Source: Flavobacteriaceae bacterium CG2_30_31_66 (GTDB taxonomy: Bacteria; Bacteroidota; Bacteroidia; Flavobacteriales; Flavobacteriaceae). Taken from it: 64,000 bases of DNA. Below are positions 1 to 8,401 of this stretch, one piece after another. Made by a program: the position numbers and the translations under genes. The notes beneath the pieces are model-generated. The model did not search any database. It had not been told where the DNA came from and saw only the letters and a program-made list of their open reading frames with translations. The DNA is taken from positions 1-64,000 of the forward strand of contig MNYM01000037.1 in the NCBI GenBank assembly GCA_001873065.1, written 5' to 3'. Each line of letters starts with the position of its first letter. The stretch's first letter is position 1.

Positions 1-204
1 ACAACTAATTTGATCGAAAATCTTAATGGAAAAATTAGAAAATATACCAAAAATAAAATGTCTTTTCCATCTGACGAAGCTGTATTGAAATCAGTTTTCT
101 TGGCTATTAGAGAAGCATCTAAAAAATGGACAATGCCTATTCAAAATTGGGGGATTATATTAAACCAATTTAATCTTATATTTGAAAACAGAATTAGGAT
201 TTAA
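1..204 (+). CDS. IS256-family (Mutator-type) transposase, C-terminal fragment
   Basis: The frame is open from the first base of the window ([14 protein letters not shown]...) to a TAA at 202-204, so the gene starts upstream. The residues around '[15 protein letters not shown]' and '[11 protein letters not shown]' are the conserved C-terminal helices of IS256-family transposases, which carry a DDE catalytic domain. That domain is not visible here. The enzyme moves the surrounding element by cut and paste or copy-out through circles. The visible part has no frameshift, so the transposase could be intact upstream. Confidence 0.8.
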   Translation, partial: TTNLIENLNGKIRKYTKNKMSFPSDEAVLKSVFLAIREASKKWTMPIQNWGIILNQFNLIFENRIRI

Positions 205-251
205 TTTATAATAACAACTTTTTAAGTTTACACACTTTTTGAGATAGTGTC
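1..251 (+). mobile_element. Right end of an IS256-family insertion sequence (cut by window edge)
   Basis: Only the last 251 bases of the element are in the window. It holds the C-terminus of the transposase (stop at 204) and, at about 227-251, a terminal sequence of the form TTTACACACTTTTTGAGATA followed by GTGTC. I recognise this as an IS256-type inverted repeat because the TTTACACA core plus about 17 bases is how members of this family end. The left end and target duplication lie outside the window. The element abuts a small truncated-looking gene at 247-540. Confidence 0.75.
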
Positions 252-540
252 TATTGATTATTTGGATAAATTAGTTTATGAATTGTATAAAAACGGTTAT
301 TTTTCTTACTTGCAAACTGCTGATGAATACGTTTTAAAGTTAATTGATTTTACCAATAGCAATATTGAAAATTTTCCTGCTCGATTTTCTCCAAAAGAAT
401 TACAACTTTATGGTTCGTATTATATTTTTTACAAATCAAACCAAAGGACTACTTGGTATATTTTCTTCGAAAAAAGTAAAAATAATTATTTGATAACTTA
501 TATACTAAATAATCATTGTGAGGAAGCTAAGTGGTTATAG
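247..540 (+). CDS. Small protein of unknown function, probably 5'-truncated by the IS256 element
   Basis: A reading frame of 97 codons starts at a GTG that lies inside the insertion-sequence terminus (227-251), so the original 5' end has probably been lost. The product has an alternating aromatic pattern ('YGSYYIFYKSNQRTTWYIFFEK...YLITYILNNH') that resembles the beta-sheet core of RelE/ParE-like toxins: an 'I-F-Y' strand followed by a strand and a terminal His. This is a weak resemblance only. No antitoxin gene is present on the visible side. It may be a dead fragment or a gene now driven from the insertion sequence. Confidence 0.4.
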   Translation: MSIDYLDKLVYELYKNGYFSYLQTADEYVLKLIDFTNSNIENFPARFSPKELQLYGSYYIFYKSNQRTTWYIFFEKSKNNYLITYILNNHCEEAKWL

Positions 541-586
541 AATTTTAAACAATTTTGCACAGACTTTACATTCAAAATTATCACTG

Positions 587-1033
587 CTAAACCACAAAAA
601 TCTTATTAGTAATTTTCCAATCACCAGCAATTTTTTGAAGAGATAAGATATCAATATACGTAATTGTATCCACTTTCATATTGATTTTTGCACTCGCCAT
701 TTTTTGCTCAAAAATATCTAAATTCAAAATAGTCAAAGCACATTTTTTTAAAACATCATCTGATAATTTTTCTCTAGAGCTCCATTTTTGAATTAAATTT
801 TTAAAGAAATGATTTTGGAAACCTATGATTTTTTCATCTTTTAAAATGGGAACTTTCATTGTTCCATTTTGACTGTCAAATGCTTTTTCTAAAAGCAAAA
901 AATCTCTATTAATGTATCCTTTGAAATAATTTTCAATGGTGGTTTTTATCAAATCTACCTCATTTTTTTTATATTGACTAAAAGTCGAGAATGAAAAAAA
1001 GAGTAGAAAAATCATAAGAGAATTTTTAATCAT
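587..1033 (-). CDS. Secreted NTF2-like (putative lumazine-binding family) protein
   Basis: The product begins with a hydrophobic signal peptide (MIKNSLMIFLLFFSFSTFSQ). It continues with about 125 residues typical of the SnoaL/NTF2-like 'putative lumazine-binding' family: an N-terminal helix (VDLIKTTIENYFKGYINRD), then beta strands ending in 'GDWKITNKIFVV'. I chose the ATG at 1033 rather than the upstream ATG at 1057 because only the former puts the signal peptide at the N-terminus; the longer version would also overlap the upstream gene. It lies directly after the GH2 gene on the same strand and is probably co-transcribed. No catalytic role can be assigned; members often have none. Confidence 0.65.
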   Translation of the reverse strand: MIKNSLMIFLLFFSFSTFSQYKKNEVDLIKTTIENYFKGYINRDFLLLEKAFDSQNGTMKVPILKDEKIIGFQNHFFKNLIQKWSSREKLSDDVLKKCALTILNLDIFEQKMASAKINMKVDTITYIDILSLQKIAGDWKITNKIFVV

Positions 1034-1049
1034 TACTTTTATTTTAAAA

Positions 1050-3497
1050 TCAATCATTTAAAACAGCTTCCAGCTCAATAACACCCATTTTCAATCCCTT
1101 TCCTGAAACTTTTAATTCCATTTTTCCAGCTTCTTTTTTTGATTGAACAATAACTACCAATTTTCCACTAAATAATTTCATCGTTGGCAAATGAAACAAC
1201 TCTAATGAAGTGGCATCACCATTGCAAGCAGCTCTATAAGTTCCTTTTCCTTTAACTTCAAACTGTAATTGATTGGTGGCTGTTGGGCAAGGAATTCCGT
1301 TTTTATCTACTACAGAAACTGTTACAAAACTCAAATCTTTTCCATCAGATTTGATTGTTTTTCTATCAGCTTCTAGGACTATTTTATGAGGTTTTCCAGC
1401 AGTTTTTACTTCTTTTTCAGCAACAGCTTTTCCGTTTTTATCGAAAGCAACTACTTTTACAATTCCAGGTTCATACACCACATCATTCCATAGTAAACGA
1501 TAACGTTCTTGTGGATTGCCATTTTTGATTTTATTCTGAATTCCTTGGCTTTTTCCGTTCACAAAAAGTTCAGCACTTTCATAGTTTGAATACACAAAAA
1601 CAGGCGTTTTTTCTCCTTCACGACCTTCCCAATTCCAATGTGGCAAAATGTGTAAAGTTTCGGCTTTAGTATTCCATCTACTTCTGTATAAATAATAACG
1701 GTCTTTTGGAATTCCAGCCAAATCAATCATCCCAAAATACGAACTTCTGGAAGGCCATTTTTCGTCGTAAGGAGTTGGTTCGCCCAAATAATCAAAACCT
1801 GTCCAAACAAATTCACCAATAACCCAAGGTTTGTCATCTTGCAAAATAAAATCGTCTTCAGGCAAATTAGACCAACTGCAATATTCCAAATCATAAGACG
1901 AACTTTGAAAGTCATTATATTGTTTCATGGATCCTTTTTCGACAGGAAATTTATAAATGCCTCTTGAACTTACTGTTGACGCAGTTTCAGAACCTAAAAT
2001 AAAACCTTGTGGAAATTTTTTATACGCTTCTTCATACAAATGCACGCGATAATTCAAACCAGGAATGTCCAAAATGGCACCAAAACCAGATTCCATTACC
2101 GCTTTTACTTGATCCATTCCAACAGTTACTGGACGTGTTGGGTCTTCTCTATGAAAAATATCTTGCAACCATTTTGCACGTTTTACACCTTCTGAACCCC
2201 ATTGATCAGGCACTTCATTTCCTGAACTCCACATAACAATTGAAGGATGATTTCTAGTGGCATGCACTAAATTTACAATGTCTTTTTCAGCATATTCATC
2301 AAAAAAAAGGTTGTAACCGTTTTCTACTTTGGGTTTTTTCCATTCGTCAAATGATTCAGCTAAAAATAAAAATCCGAGTTCGTCAGCCAATTCTAGCTGT
2401 TCAAAAGAAGGCATATTATGCGAACTTCTAATGGCGTTAACGCCCATATCTTTCAAAATCAACAGTTGCCTTTTCAAGGCAGCTTTATTGATGGCAGTTC
2501 CTAAAGGGCCTAAATCATGATGCAAACAAACCCCTTTAAACTTGGTGATTTTGTCATTCAATACAAATCCTTTTTCGCAATTGTATTCAATTTTTCGAAC
2601 GCCAAAACGTGTGGTTATTTCATCAGAAAGTTTGTTATTGACAAAATATTCTGTTTTTGCGGTGTATAAATAAGGAGTTTCAGGACTCCACAATTTTGGA
2701 TTTATTAAAGGAATATTTTGTTCAAATTTATTGCCAAAAAGCGAACTTGATTCTTGAGAAATGAGTGCTTTTCCTTGAGCATCAAAAATGGTTGTTTTTA
2801 CGAATCCTTTATCAGAATTTATGCTAGTTTTTATATTGATTTTAGCGATAGAATCTGTCACAAAAGGTGTTGTAATAAAAGTTCCCCATTGTGCAATACT
2901 TTCTTGATTTTTGATGATCATTCGCACATTTCTATACAAACCAGCTCCGGGATACCATCTTGAAGCAAACTCTTTGTTGGTCAACTTTACAGCGATTGTA
3001 TTTTTACCTTCAACAATATTTTCTGAAATATCAAAATAAAAATAACTGTAGCCATATTTCCATTCACCCACTTTTTTTCCGTTGATAAAAACTTCGGGTT
3101 CACTCATTGCGCCCTCAAAAAGTAATATGATTTTTTTTGAAGTTTCGATTGCAGAAAGACTGAATTCATTGCGATACCAAGCCGTTCCAATATGAGGTAA
3201 AGAGCCAGTTCTGCCTGTTTTTTCGGTAGGATTTTTTTCTCCATTTTGAGAAATTGCCACATTTTGCTTGTCAATTTCTTTGTCAAAAGGACCATAAATT
3301 GCCCAATCGTGCGGCACAGAAACTTTTTGCCATTTTGTATCATTAAAAGAGATTGCTTGTGCATTTTTTTGGTCGCCTTTTTGAAATTTCCAATTTTCAG
3401 TTAAGGCAATTTTTTTTCTTGTTTGAGCACTGTTTGAAAACGAAATGAAAGTAGCGAGTATTAGGGTCATAAAGTTATTGAAATTCAGTCGAATCAT
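1050..3497 (-). CDS. Glycoside hydrolase family 2, beta-galactosidase-like
   Basis: An 815-residue exported enzyme; the first 24 residues form a signal peptide ending near 'SNSAQ'. The order is GH2 sugar-binding domain (about 30-195), immunoglobulin-like domain (about 200-300), TIM barrel (about 305-600), then C-terminal DUF4982-type and Ig-like domains. The predicted acid/base is Glu428 in 'SSGNEVP' and the nucleophile Glu504 in 'GSETAS'. GH2 enzymes with this layout cleave beta-galactosides or related glycans in the periplasm. No SusC/SusD pair or other CAZyme is nearby, so this is not an obvious polysaccharide-utilization locus and the substrate cannot be predicted. Confidence 0.9.
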   Translation of the reverse strand: MIRLNFNNFMTLILATFISFSNSAQTRKKIALTENWKFQKGDQKNAQAISFNDTKWQKVSVPHDWAIYGPFDKEIDKQNVAISQNGEKNPTEKTGRTGSLPHIGTAWYRNEFSLSAIETSKKIILLFEGAMSEPEVFINGKKVGEWKYGYSYFYFDISENIVEGKNTIAVKLTNKEFASRWYPGAGLYRNVRMIIKNQESIAQWGTFITTPFVTDSIAKINIKTSINSDKGFVKTTIFDAQGKALISQESSSLFGNKFEQNIPLINPKLWSPETPYLYTAKTEYFVNNKLSDEITTRFGVRKIEYNCEKGFVLNDKITKFKGVCLHHDLGPLGTAINKAALKRQLLILKDMGVNAIRSSHNMPSFEQLELADELGFLFLAESFDEWKKPKVENGYNLFFDEYAEKDIVNLVHATRNHPSIVMWSSGNEVPDQWGSEGVKRAKWLQDIFHREDPTRPVTVGMDQVKAVMESGFGAILDIPGLNYRVHLYEEAYKKFPQGFILGSETASTVSSRGIYKFPVEKGSMKQYNDFQSSSYDLEYCSWSNLPEDDFILQDDKPWVIGEFVWTGFDYLGEPTPYDEKWPSRSSYFGMIDLAGIPKDRYYLYRSRWNTKAETLHILPHWNWEGREGEKTPVFVYSNYESAELFVNGKSQGIQNKIKNGNPQERYRLLWNDVVYEPGIVKVVAFDKNGKAVAEKEVKTAGKPHKIVLEADRKTIKSDGKDLSFVTVSVVDKNGIPCPTATNQLQFEVKGKGTYRAACNGDATSLELFHLPTMKLFSGKLVVIVQSKKEAGKMELKVSGKGLKMGVIELEAVLND

Positions 3498-3579
3498 TTT
3501 TTTGAAATCAGGAATTTTTGAGTTTTATTAGGGCATAAAAATAGCTTAATCGCATTATTTTAAATTGAAATAAACCATT

Positions 3580-3780
3580 TTATTTCATGACAGATAAAGC
3601 TCCAGAGGGACACTTCCTAATTTGTTCGATAATTGCTTGTTTTGTTGCATTTTGAGTTTGAATCCAAGGATTTTTAAGCGGTTTAAAGACTGAAGATAAT
3701 TGTTTAACACAATTTGCAGAATGTGTACACTTTTCTGGCTTCCAACAAATTGTTACGTCTTCTAAAGAATAAGTTTTCAT
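3580..3780 (-). CDS. (4Fe-4S) mono-cluster protein, YjdI-like
   Basis: A 66-residue soluble protein belonging to the divergent 4Fe-4S mono-cluster family. The visible cysteines are in 'KPEKCTHSANC' and 'RKCPSGALS', the usual CX5C...CP pattern of these small ferredoxin-like proteins. I use the ATG at 3780 (MKTYSLEDV), which matches the family N-terminus; the upstream ATG at 3798 adds six residues of unlikely sequence. It stands alone, 82 bases upstream of the GH2 gene start on the same strand. The redox partner is unknown. Confidence 0.8.
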   Translation of the reverse strand: MKTYSLEDVTICWKPEKCTHSANCVKQLSSVFKPLKNPWIQTQNATKQAIIEQIRKCPSGALSVMK

Positions 3781-3823
3781 GAGATTTGATTTAAACATCC
3801 TTAAAGGTACTTAATTTTCAGCA

Positions 3824-3860
3824 ACAAAAAAAGCACCAACTTTTGGTTGATGCTTTTTTT
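3824..3860 (-). terminator. Intrinsic terminator downstream of ilvE
   Basis: AAAAAAAGCACCAAC, a short loop and GTTGATGCTTTTTTT form a stem with one C/A mismatch and A/T tails on both sides. It lies about 45 bases past the ilvE stop in the minus direction. Confidence 0.7.
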
Positions 3861-3903
3861 GAATTTAATTTTATGCGAAAAGCTAAAACCAAACTGTTGA
3901 AAG

Positions 3904-4959
3904 CTATACGATAACTCTCCAGCCATAAGGATCTGAAGCCTTATTGGTTTGAATATCTGTAATTTTTTTCTTCAATTTGGAAGCAAATGAATTTTCTAAA
4001 ACTGGCAAATCAAAATCGTTTTCTTGGTATCCAAAACTTGAAATAGGTGAAATAACAGCAGCTGTTCCTGCACCAAACATTTCCAATAAATTGCCATCTT
4101 TGGCAGCTTCAACAACTTCACCAACAGATATTTTTCGGACTTCCGTTTGAATTCCTTCATCTTCAGCAATTTGAAGAATACTTTTTCTAGTAATTCCGTC
4201 TAAAATGCGATCACTTGTTGGGCTTGTAATTAAGGTATCATTAATTCTAACAAAAATATTCATTGCACCAGCTTCTTCAATAAATTGATGTGTATTGTCA
4301 TCAGTCCAAATCACCTGATTGTAGCCTTTTTCAATAGCCAATTGCGTTGGATAAAATTGGGCTGCGTAGTTTCCGCCAGCTTTTGCAAATCCTACTCCAC
4401 CATTTGCTGCACGTGCATATTTTTCTTCAATCAATACGTTTACTTTTCCGGCGAAATAAGCTCCTGAAGGTGCAGTAGCAATGATAAATTTATATTCGTC
4501 TGCTGGAGATGCGTGAAAACCTGTTCCGGTTGCAAACATAAACGGTCTTACATATAATGAACTTCCAGGATTTCTTGGAATCCACTCACTATCAACTCTC
4601 AAAAGTGCTTTTAATCCTTCCATAAAAATTTCCTCAGGAATTTTGGGAATCATCAAACGTTCAGCAGATTTATTAAATCGTTTCCAGTTGTCTGTTGGTC
4701 TAAAAAGAAGAATGTTTTTTGCATCGTCTTTGTAGGCTTTCATCCCTTCAAAAATAGATTGTCCGTAATGAAAAATCTTTGCTGAAGGATCTAAAGAAAT
4801 TGATGTAAATGGTTTAATAACAGGTTTTTGCCAAGCGCCATCTTTGAAATTACATTCCAACATGTGATCAGAATATACACTTCCAAAAGGTAAATTGCTA
4901 AAATCTACAGAATCTATCTTTGATTTTTCTATTCGTTGAATTTCTATTTGAGTTTTCAT
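3904..4959 (-). CDS. ilvE: Branched-chain amino acid aminotransferase
   Basis: A 351-residue fold-type IV PLP enzyme that interconverts Leu, Ile and Val with their 2-oxo acids using glutamate/2-oxoglutarate. The Schiff-base lysine is predicted at Lys193 in 'FAKAGGNYA', matching the K-x-GGNY motif of the eukaryotic-like BCAT group II. Other family segments are 'HYGQSIFEGMKAY', 'YVRPFMFATG', 'FIEEAGAMNIF' and 'ILDGITRKSIL'. The length is typical. The ATG start (MKTQIEIQ) lies downstream of a TAACTTTG sequence (4985-4992, minus strand) that fits the -7 element of Bacteroidetes promoters. It is transcribed divergently from the DUF4920 gene. Confidence 0.95.
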   Translation of the reverse strand: MKTQIEIQRIEKSKIDSVDFSNLPFGSVYSDHMLECNFKDGAWQKPVIKPFTSISLDPSAKIFHYGQSIFEGMKAYKDDAKNILLFRPTDNWKRFNKSAERLMIPKIPEEIFMEGLKALLRVDSEWIPRNPGSSLYVRPFMFATGTGFHASPADEYKFIIATAPSGAYFAGKVNVLIEEKYARAANGGVGFAKAGGNYAAQFYPTQLAIEKGYNQVIWTDDNTHQFIEEAGAMNIFVRINDTLITSPTSDRILDGITRKSILQIAEDEGIQTEVRKISVGEVVEAAKDGNLLEMFGAGTAAVISPISSFGYQENDFDLPVLENSFASKLKKKITDIQTNKASDPYGWRVIV

Positions 4960-5081
4960 TAAAGAATATTATTTTTACAATTTGCAAAGTTACACAAATT
5001 ATTTATCTGAAAAAGCCTTAAAAAAGCGCATTGTTTTTTAAAATTCCTACATTTGTTGAAAATAAATCAAAATTAAAAAAC

Positions 5082-5588
5082 ATGAGATTAATTGTTAGAA
5101 TATTGGCAATTGCTTTGCTAATTTTTACAGCTTGTAAATCAGAAAAATCAGAAAAAAACTCCAATTATGCTGATGAAATTACAACAAGTTTCGACACTTT
5201 TGGCGGAGTTATTTCAGCAGATAATGCGTTATCATCCAAAGAAATGTTGACAAAATTCAATTCATTAAAAGTTGGTGATACTATCAGAATTAAATTTGCT
5301 TCATCCATAAAAGAAGTTTGTTCTAAAAAAGGTTGTTGGATGAAATTGCCATTAGATCAAGAATCTGAGACGATGGTTCGTTTTAAAGATTATGGATTTT
5401 TTATGCCTTTAGACTCAAAATATCGTGAAGTAATTGTGGAAGGAAAAGCTTTTGTAACGGAAGTTTCAGTGAATGATTTAAGACATTATGCTGAAGATGC
5501 TGGAAAATCGGCTGAAGAAATTGCTAAAATAACAACTCCTAAAAAGGAATTTGCTTTTGAAGCTAATGGTGTTTTGATGAAAAAATAA
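5082..5588 (+). CDS. DUF4920 family lipoprotein
   Basis: A 168-residue protein starting MRLIVRILAIALLIFTAC; the Cys is a lipobox, so it is probably an outer-membrane or periplasmic lipoprotein. The body carries the DUF4920 hallmark 'EVCSKKGCWMKL' with two conserved cysteines close together, which could bind metal or form a disulfide. I chose the ATG at 5082 rather than upstream starts because it begins the signal peptide, and because a TACATTTG -7-like element (5048-5055) would place the transcript start after the upstream start. Function unknown. The gene heads the plus-strand run that leads to mnmD. Confidence 0.8.
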   Translation: MRLIVRILAIALLIFTACKSEKSEKNSNYADEITTSFDTFGGVISADNALSSKEMLTKFNSLKVGDTIRIKFASSIKEVCSKKGCWMKLPLDQESETMVRFKDYGFFMPLDSKYREVIVEGKAFVTEVSVNDLRHYAEDAGKSAEEIAKITTPKKEFAFEANGVLMKK

Positions 5589-5648
5589 TTTATAGTAACC
5601 ATTTTATTTCAAAATTTTAATTCGGAATAATTTGAAAATTGAAAAGTT

Positions 5649-6317
5649 TTGAGAAGAGAAATATTGATGACAGCTGATGGCTCTACAACGATTCATTTAC
5701 CAGATTGGAATGAACAATACCACTCAAAACATGGCGCAATTCAGGAGGCGTATCATGTGTTTATCAAAAATGGGATTAATTGTATTACTTCGGATAAAAT
5801 TTCGATTTTAGAAATTGGTTTTGGAACCGGTTTAAATGCATTTATTACCTTTTTAGAAGCTCAAAAAACTTCTAAAATCATTGATTATGTTGGAGTGGAA
5901 GCTTATCCAGTTGAAAACTCAGAAATTCAACAACTCAATTATATTTCTGAATTAAATGCTCAAGAATTTCAAGCTATTTTTCAAGAAATGCATGCGATTT
6001 CTTGGGAAAAAAAGCATCCAATTTCAGAAAACTTTTTATTGACAAAAATAATGCAATTTTTTAATGAAATTGCTGATGAAAATGCTTTTGATATCATCTA
6101 TTTTGATGCTTTTGGAGTGAGAGTCCAACCGGAATTATGGACAAAAGAAATTTTTTTAAAAATGCACAAAGCATTAAAAATCAACGGAATTTTAGTGACT
6201 TATGCAGCTGCAGGAAGTGTTAGAAGAGCAATGCAATCAGTTGGTTTTACCGTAGAAAAATTGCAAGGGCCACCAGGAAAAAGAGAGATGTTGAGAGCAA
6301 TTAAACTTGGTTTATAG
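5649..6317 (+). CDS. mnmD: tRNA 5-methylaminomethyl-2-thiouridine methyltransferase, stand-alone MnmD
   Basis: A 222-residue protein equivalent to the methyltransferase half of E. coli MnmC, without the FAD oxidase half. It would catalyse the final SAM-dependent methylation of nm5(s2)U34 to mnm5(s2)U34 in tRNA anticodons. Visible features are the SAM-binding loop 'ILEIGFGTGLNAF', the acidic 'YFDAFGVRVQPELW' segment and the C-terminal 'GFTVEKLQGPPGKREM' motif. The start is TTG (LRREILMTADGSTT), which matches the usual N-terminus of the family and is preferred to the internal ATG six codons later. It is followed closely by a small membrane-protein gene and ruvC. Confidence 0.9.
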   Translation: MRREILMTADGSTTIHLPDWNEQYHSKHGAIQEAYHVFIKNGINCITSDKISILEIGFGTGLNAFITFLEAQKTSKIIDYVGVEAYPVENSEIQQLNYISELNAQEFQAIFQEMHAISWEKKHPISENFLLTKIMQFFNEIADENAFDIIYFDAFGVRVQPELWTKEIFLKMHKALKINGILVTYAAAGSVRRAMQSVGFTVEKLQGPPGKREMLRAIKLGL

Positions 6318-6385
6318 TTTTTAGTAGTTCGTTATTGGTTGAGAAAATTTGTGTTAAATTTGTAAATATTTTAAATTTAATAAGA

Positions 6386-6517
6386 TTGGAATTCAAACGT
6401 AAATTTGGCAAACAAAAAGAAAAAAAATCGTTAAAAGGACTTTTTTTGGTCATTCTATTAGTAATGGTTTTGTATTTGTGGTTCAATGCAGATTCTTTGA
6501 TAAAATCCATATTTTAA
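6386..6517 (+). CDS. Tiny single-pass membrane protein, unknown
   Basis: A 43-codon reading frame starting with TTG at 6386 ([18 protein letters not shown]) followed by one hydrophobic helix ([15 protein letters not shown]). A basic N-terminal tail before the helix suggests the N-terminus stays in the cytoplasm. The frame is open further upstream to another TTG at 6335, but that extension has no protein-like character. It sits 69 bases after mnmD and 11 bases before ruvC on the same strand, so it looks like an operon member. I do not recognise a function. Confidence 0.55.
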   Translation: MEFKRKFGKQKEKKSLKGLFLVILLVMVLYLWFNADSLIKSIF

Positions 6518-6527
6518 AACCAATTTT

Positions 6528-7127
6528 TTGACAACAGAAAAAATTATTTTAGGCATTGACCCAGGAACAAATATTATGGGTTTTGGACTTATAAAAGTAG
6601 TTGGAAAAAAAATAGAATTCATTCAAATGAATGAATTACAACTTTCAAAGTATGATGATCATTACTTAAAATTAAAGCATATTTTCGAACGAACCATTGA
6701 ATTGATTGATACTCATCATCCTGACGAAATTGCGATTGAAGCTCCTTTTTATGGAAAAAATGTACAATCCATGTTAAAGTTGGGTCGTGCACAAGGAGTT
6801 GCCATGGCTGCAGGTTTGTCACGCCAAATTCCGATTACAGAATATTTGCCGAAAAAAATTAAAATGGCAATTACAGGCAATGGAAATGCCAGCAAAGAAC
6901 AAGTTGCCTTGATGTTAAAATCGTTATTAAATCTTCAAAGTTTACCTAAAAATTTGGATGCCACAGATGGTTTGGCTGCAGCAGTATGTCATTTTTACAA
7001 TGCAGGAAAAATCGAAGGAGGAACAAATTATTCTGGATGGGAAAGTTTTGTAAAACAGAATAGCCCCCAAACCCCCAAAGGGGGCTCAAAAAAATCGTTA
7101 GAAATTACTATTCGAAAAAAGAAATGA
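6528..7127 (+). CDS. ruvC: Holliday junction resolvase RuvC
   Basis: A 199-residue endonuclease that resolves four-way DNA junctions with RuvAB. The four catalytic acids are visible: Asp11 in 'GIDPG', Glu71 in 'IEAPFYG', and Asp144 and Asp147 in '[11 protein letters not shown]'. The start is TTG at 6528 ([13 protein letters not shown]). The C-terminus after 'GWESFVKQN' is unusual: residues '[12 protein letters not shown]' and beyond are translated from a G/C-rich dispersed repeat (7062-7086), so the last 20 or so residues are repeat-derived. The stop overlaps the hemW start as ATGA (7124-7127), implying coupled translation. Confidence 0.95.
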   Translation: MTTEKIILGIDPGTNIMGFGLIKVVGKKIEFIQMNELQLSKYDDHYLKLKHIFERTIELIDTHHPDEIAIEAPFYGKNVQSMLKLGRAQGVAMAAGLSRQIPITEYLPKKIKMAITGNGNASKEQVALMLKSLLNLQSLPKNLDATDGLAAAVCHFYNAGKIEGGTNYSGWESFVKQNSPQTPKGGSKKSLEITIRKKK

Positions 7128-7192
7128 AAAAATATACTATCATGGATTTTTTGCGTGATAATTCCTCCCCTTTGGGGAGGTTAGGAGGGGCT
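7062..7192. repeat. REP-like inverted doublet spanning the ruvC/hemW junction
   Basis: Two copies of a G/C-rich motif face away from each other. The left copy (7062-7086) runs AGCCCCC-AAA-CCCCC-AAA-GGGGGCT; the right copy (7164-7192) runs CCTCCCC-TTT-GGGGAGG-TTAGGAGGGGCT. Each is self-complementary (CCCC-TTT/AAA-GGGG). The total span is 131 bases. The left copy encodes the RuvC tail and the right copy encodes residues of the HemW N-terminus; the hemW ATG lies between them. A second doublet of nearly the same length is at 40027-40155. Confidence 0.75.
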
Positions 7193-8317
7193 CTTTACAT
7201 TCACATTCCATTTTGCAAGCAAGCTTGTTTTTATTGTGATTTTCATTTTTCTACTTCTTTACGAAATAGAGATGAAATGATTTCTTGCATCATCAAAGAA
7301 ATTGAACTCAGGAAAAATGAACTCAACAATGCTATAATTGAAACCATTTATTTTGGAGGTGGAACTCCTAGTTTGTTGTCAATCAGTGAAATAAATTCAA
7401 TTATTGAGGCTGTTTATCAATTTTATGAAGTTGATTTATCGCCTGAAATTACCTTAGAAGCAAATCCTGATGATTTGTCAAAAGAGAAAATTTTGGAGAT
7501 TTCTCAATCAAAAATAAATCGATTAAGTATTGGAATTCAATCTTTTTTTGAACACGATTTACAATTGATGAACAGAGCTCATTCATCCATTGAAGCCAAA
7601 AAATGTTTAGAAATTGCAACCCAATATTTTGAAAATATTTCAATTGATTTGATTTATGGAATTCCAGATTTAACAAACGAACAATGGATTAAAAATATCA
7701 AAACTGCATTCAGTTTTGGAATTCCTCACATTTCAAGTTATGCATTAACTGTCGAGCCAAAAACAGCTTTGGAAAGCTTTATAAAAAAGGGAATTATCAA
7801 AAATGTAGATGATGAAAAAGCACAAAAACAATTCTATATTTTGAAAGAAATTTTGGAGGAAAATCAATTTATTCATTATGAAACTTCCAATTTTGGCAAA
7901 GATGGTTTTTTCAGTAAAAATAATGCTGGGTATTGGTTAGGCAAATCATATCTAGGAATTGGACCTTCAGCACATTCTTTTGATGGAAATCAGCGTAGTT
8001 GGAATATCAGAAATAATGCGAAATACATCAAATCTATTCAACAAGATTTGTTGCCAATTGAGCGTGAAATCTTGACAACAATTGACAAATACAATGAGTA
8101 TATTATGACAGGTTTGCGAACAATTTGGGGCGTTTCAATAGATAAAATAAAGCAAAATTTTGGCGAAAAATACGCTTCTTATTTGGCAATCCAATCACAA
8201 AAATATATTGAAGATGAATTGTTGATTTTCGAAAATGGCAATCTAAAAACCACTAAAAAAGGACTTTTTTTATCTGACGGAATTGCATCTGATTTGTTTA
8301 TGCTCAATTTGAGTTAA
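7124..8317 (+). CDS. hemW: HemW-like radical SAM protein (heme chaperone, coproporphyrinogen oxidase homologue)
   Basis: A 397-residue radical SAM protein. The 4Fe-4S cluster motif is Cys31, Cys35 and Cys38 in '[10 protein letters not shown]', followed by 'FGGGTPSLL' and '[11 protein letters not shown]'. HemW proteins bind heme and are thought to deliver it to respiratory enzymes; many are annotated as oxygen-independent coproporphyrinogen oxidase but lack that activity. The first 23 residues ([20 protein letters not shown] and three more) are atypical: they come from the repeat at 7062-7192. Family members normally begin immediately before 'YIHIPFC'. No other start lies downstream before the cluster motif, so the repeat must supply the start codon. 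Confidence 0.9.
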   Translation: MKKYTIMDFLRDNSSPLGRLGGALYIHIPFCKQACFYCDFHFSTSLRNRDEMISCIIKEIELRKNELNNAIIETIYFGGGTPSLLSISEINSIIEAVYQFYEVDLSPEITLEANPDDLSKEKILEISQSKINRLSIGIQSFFEHDLQLMNRAHSSIEAKKCLEIATQYFENISIDLIYGIPDLTNEQWIKNIKTAFSFGIPHISSYALTVEPKTALESFIKKGIIKNVDDEKAQKQFYILKEILEENQFIHYETSNFGKDGFFSKNNAGYWLGKSYLGIGPSAHSFDGNQRSWNIRNNAKYIKSIQQDLLPIEREILTTIDKYNEYIMTGLRTIWGVSIDKIKQNFGEKYASYLAIQSQKYIEDELLIFENGNLKTTKKGLFLSDGIASDLFMLNLS

Positions 8318-8401
8318 GTTCAAAACGAAAGAAAATTTTAAATTATTATCCGTAAATGTTATCTTTGAGAAACTTCAATCAACAATTACTAAGTTCCCTT
8401 T

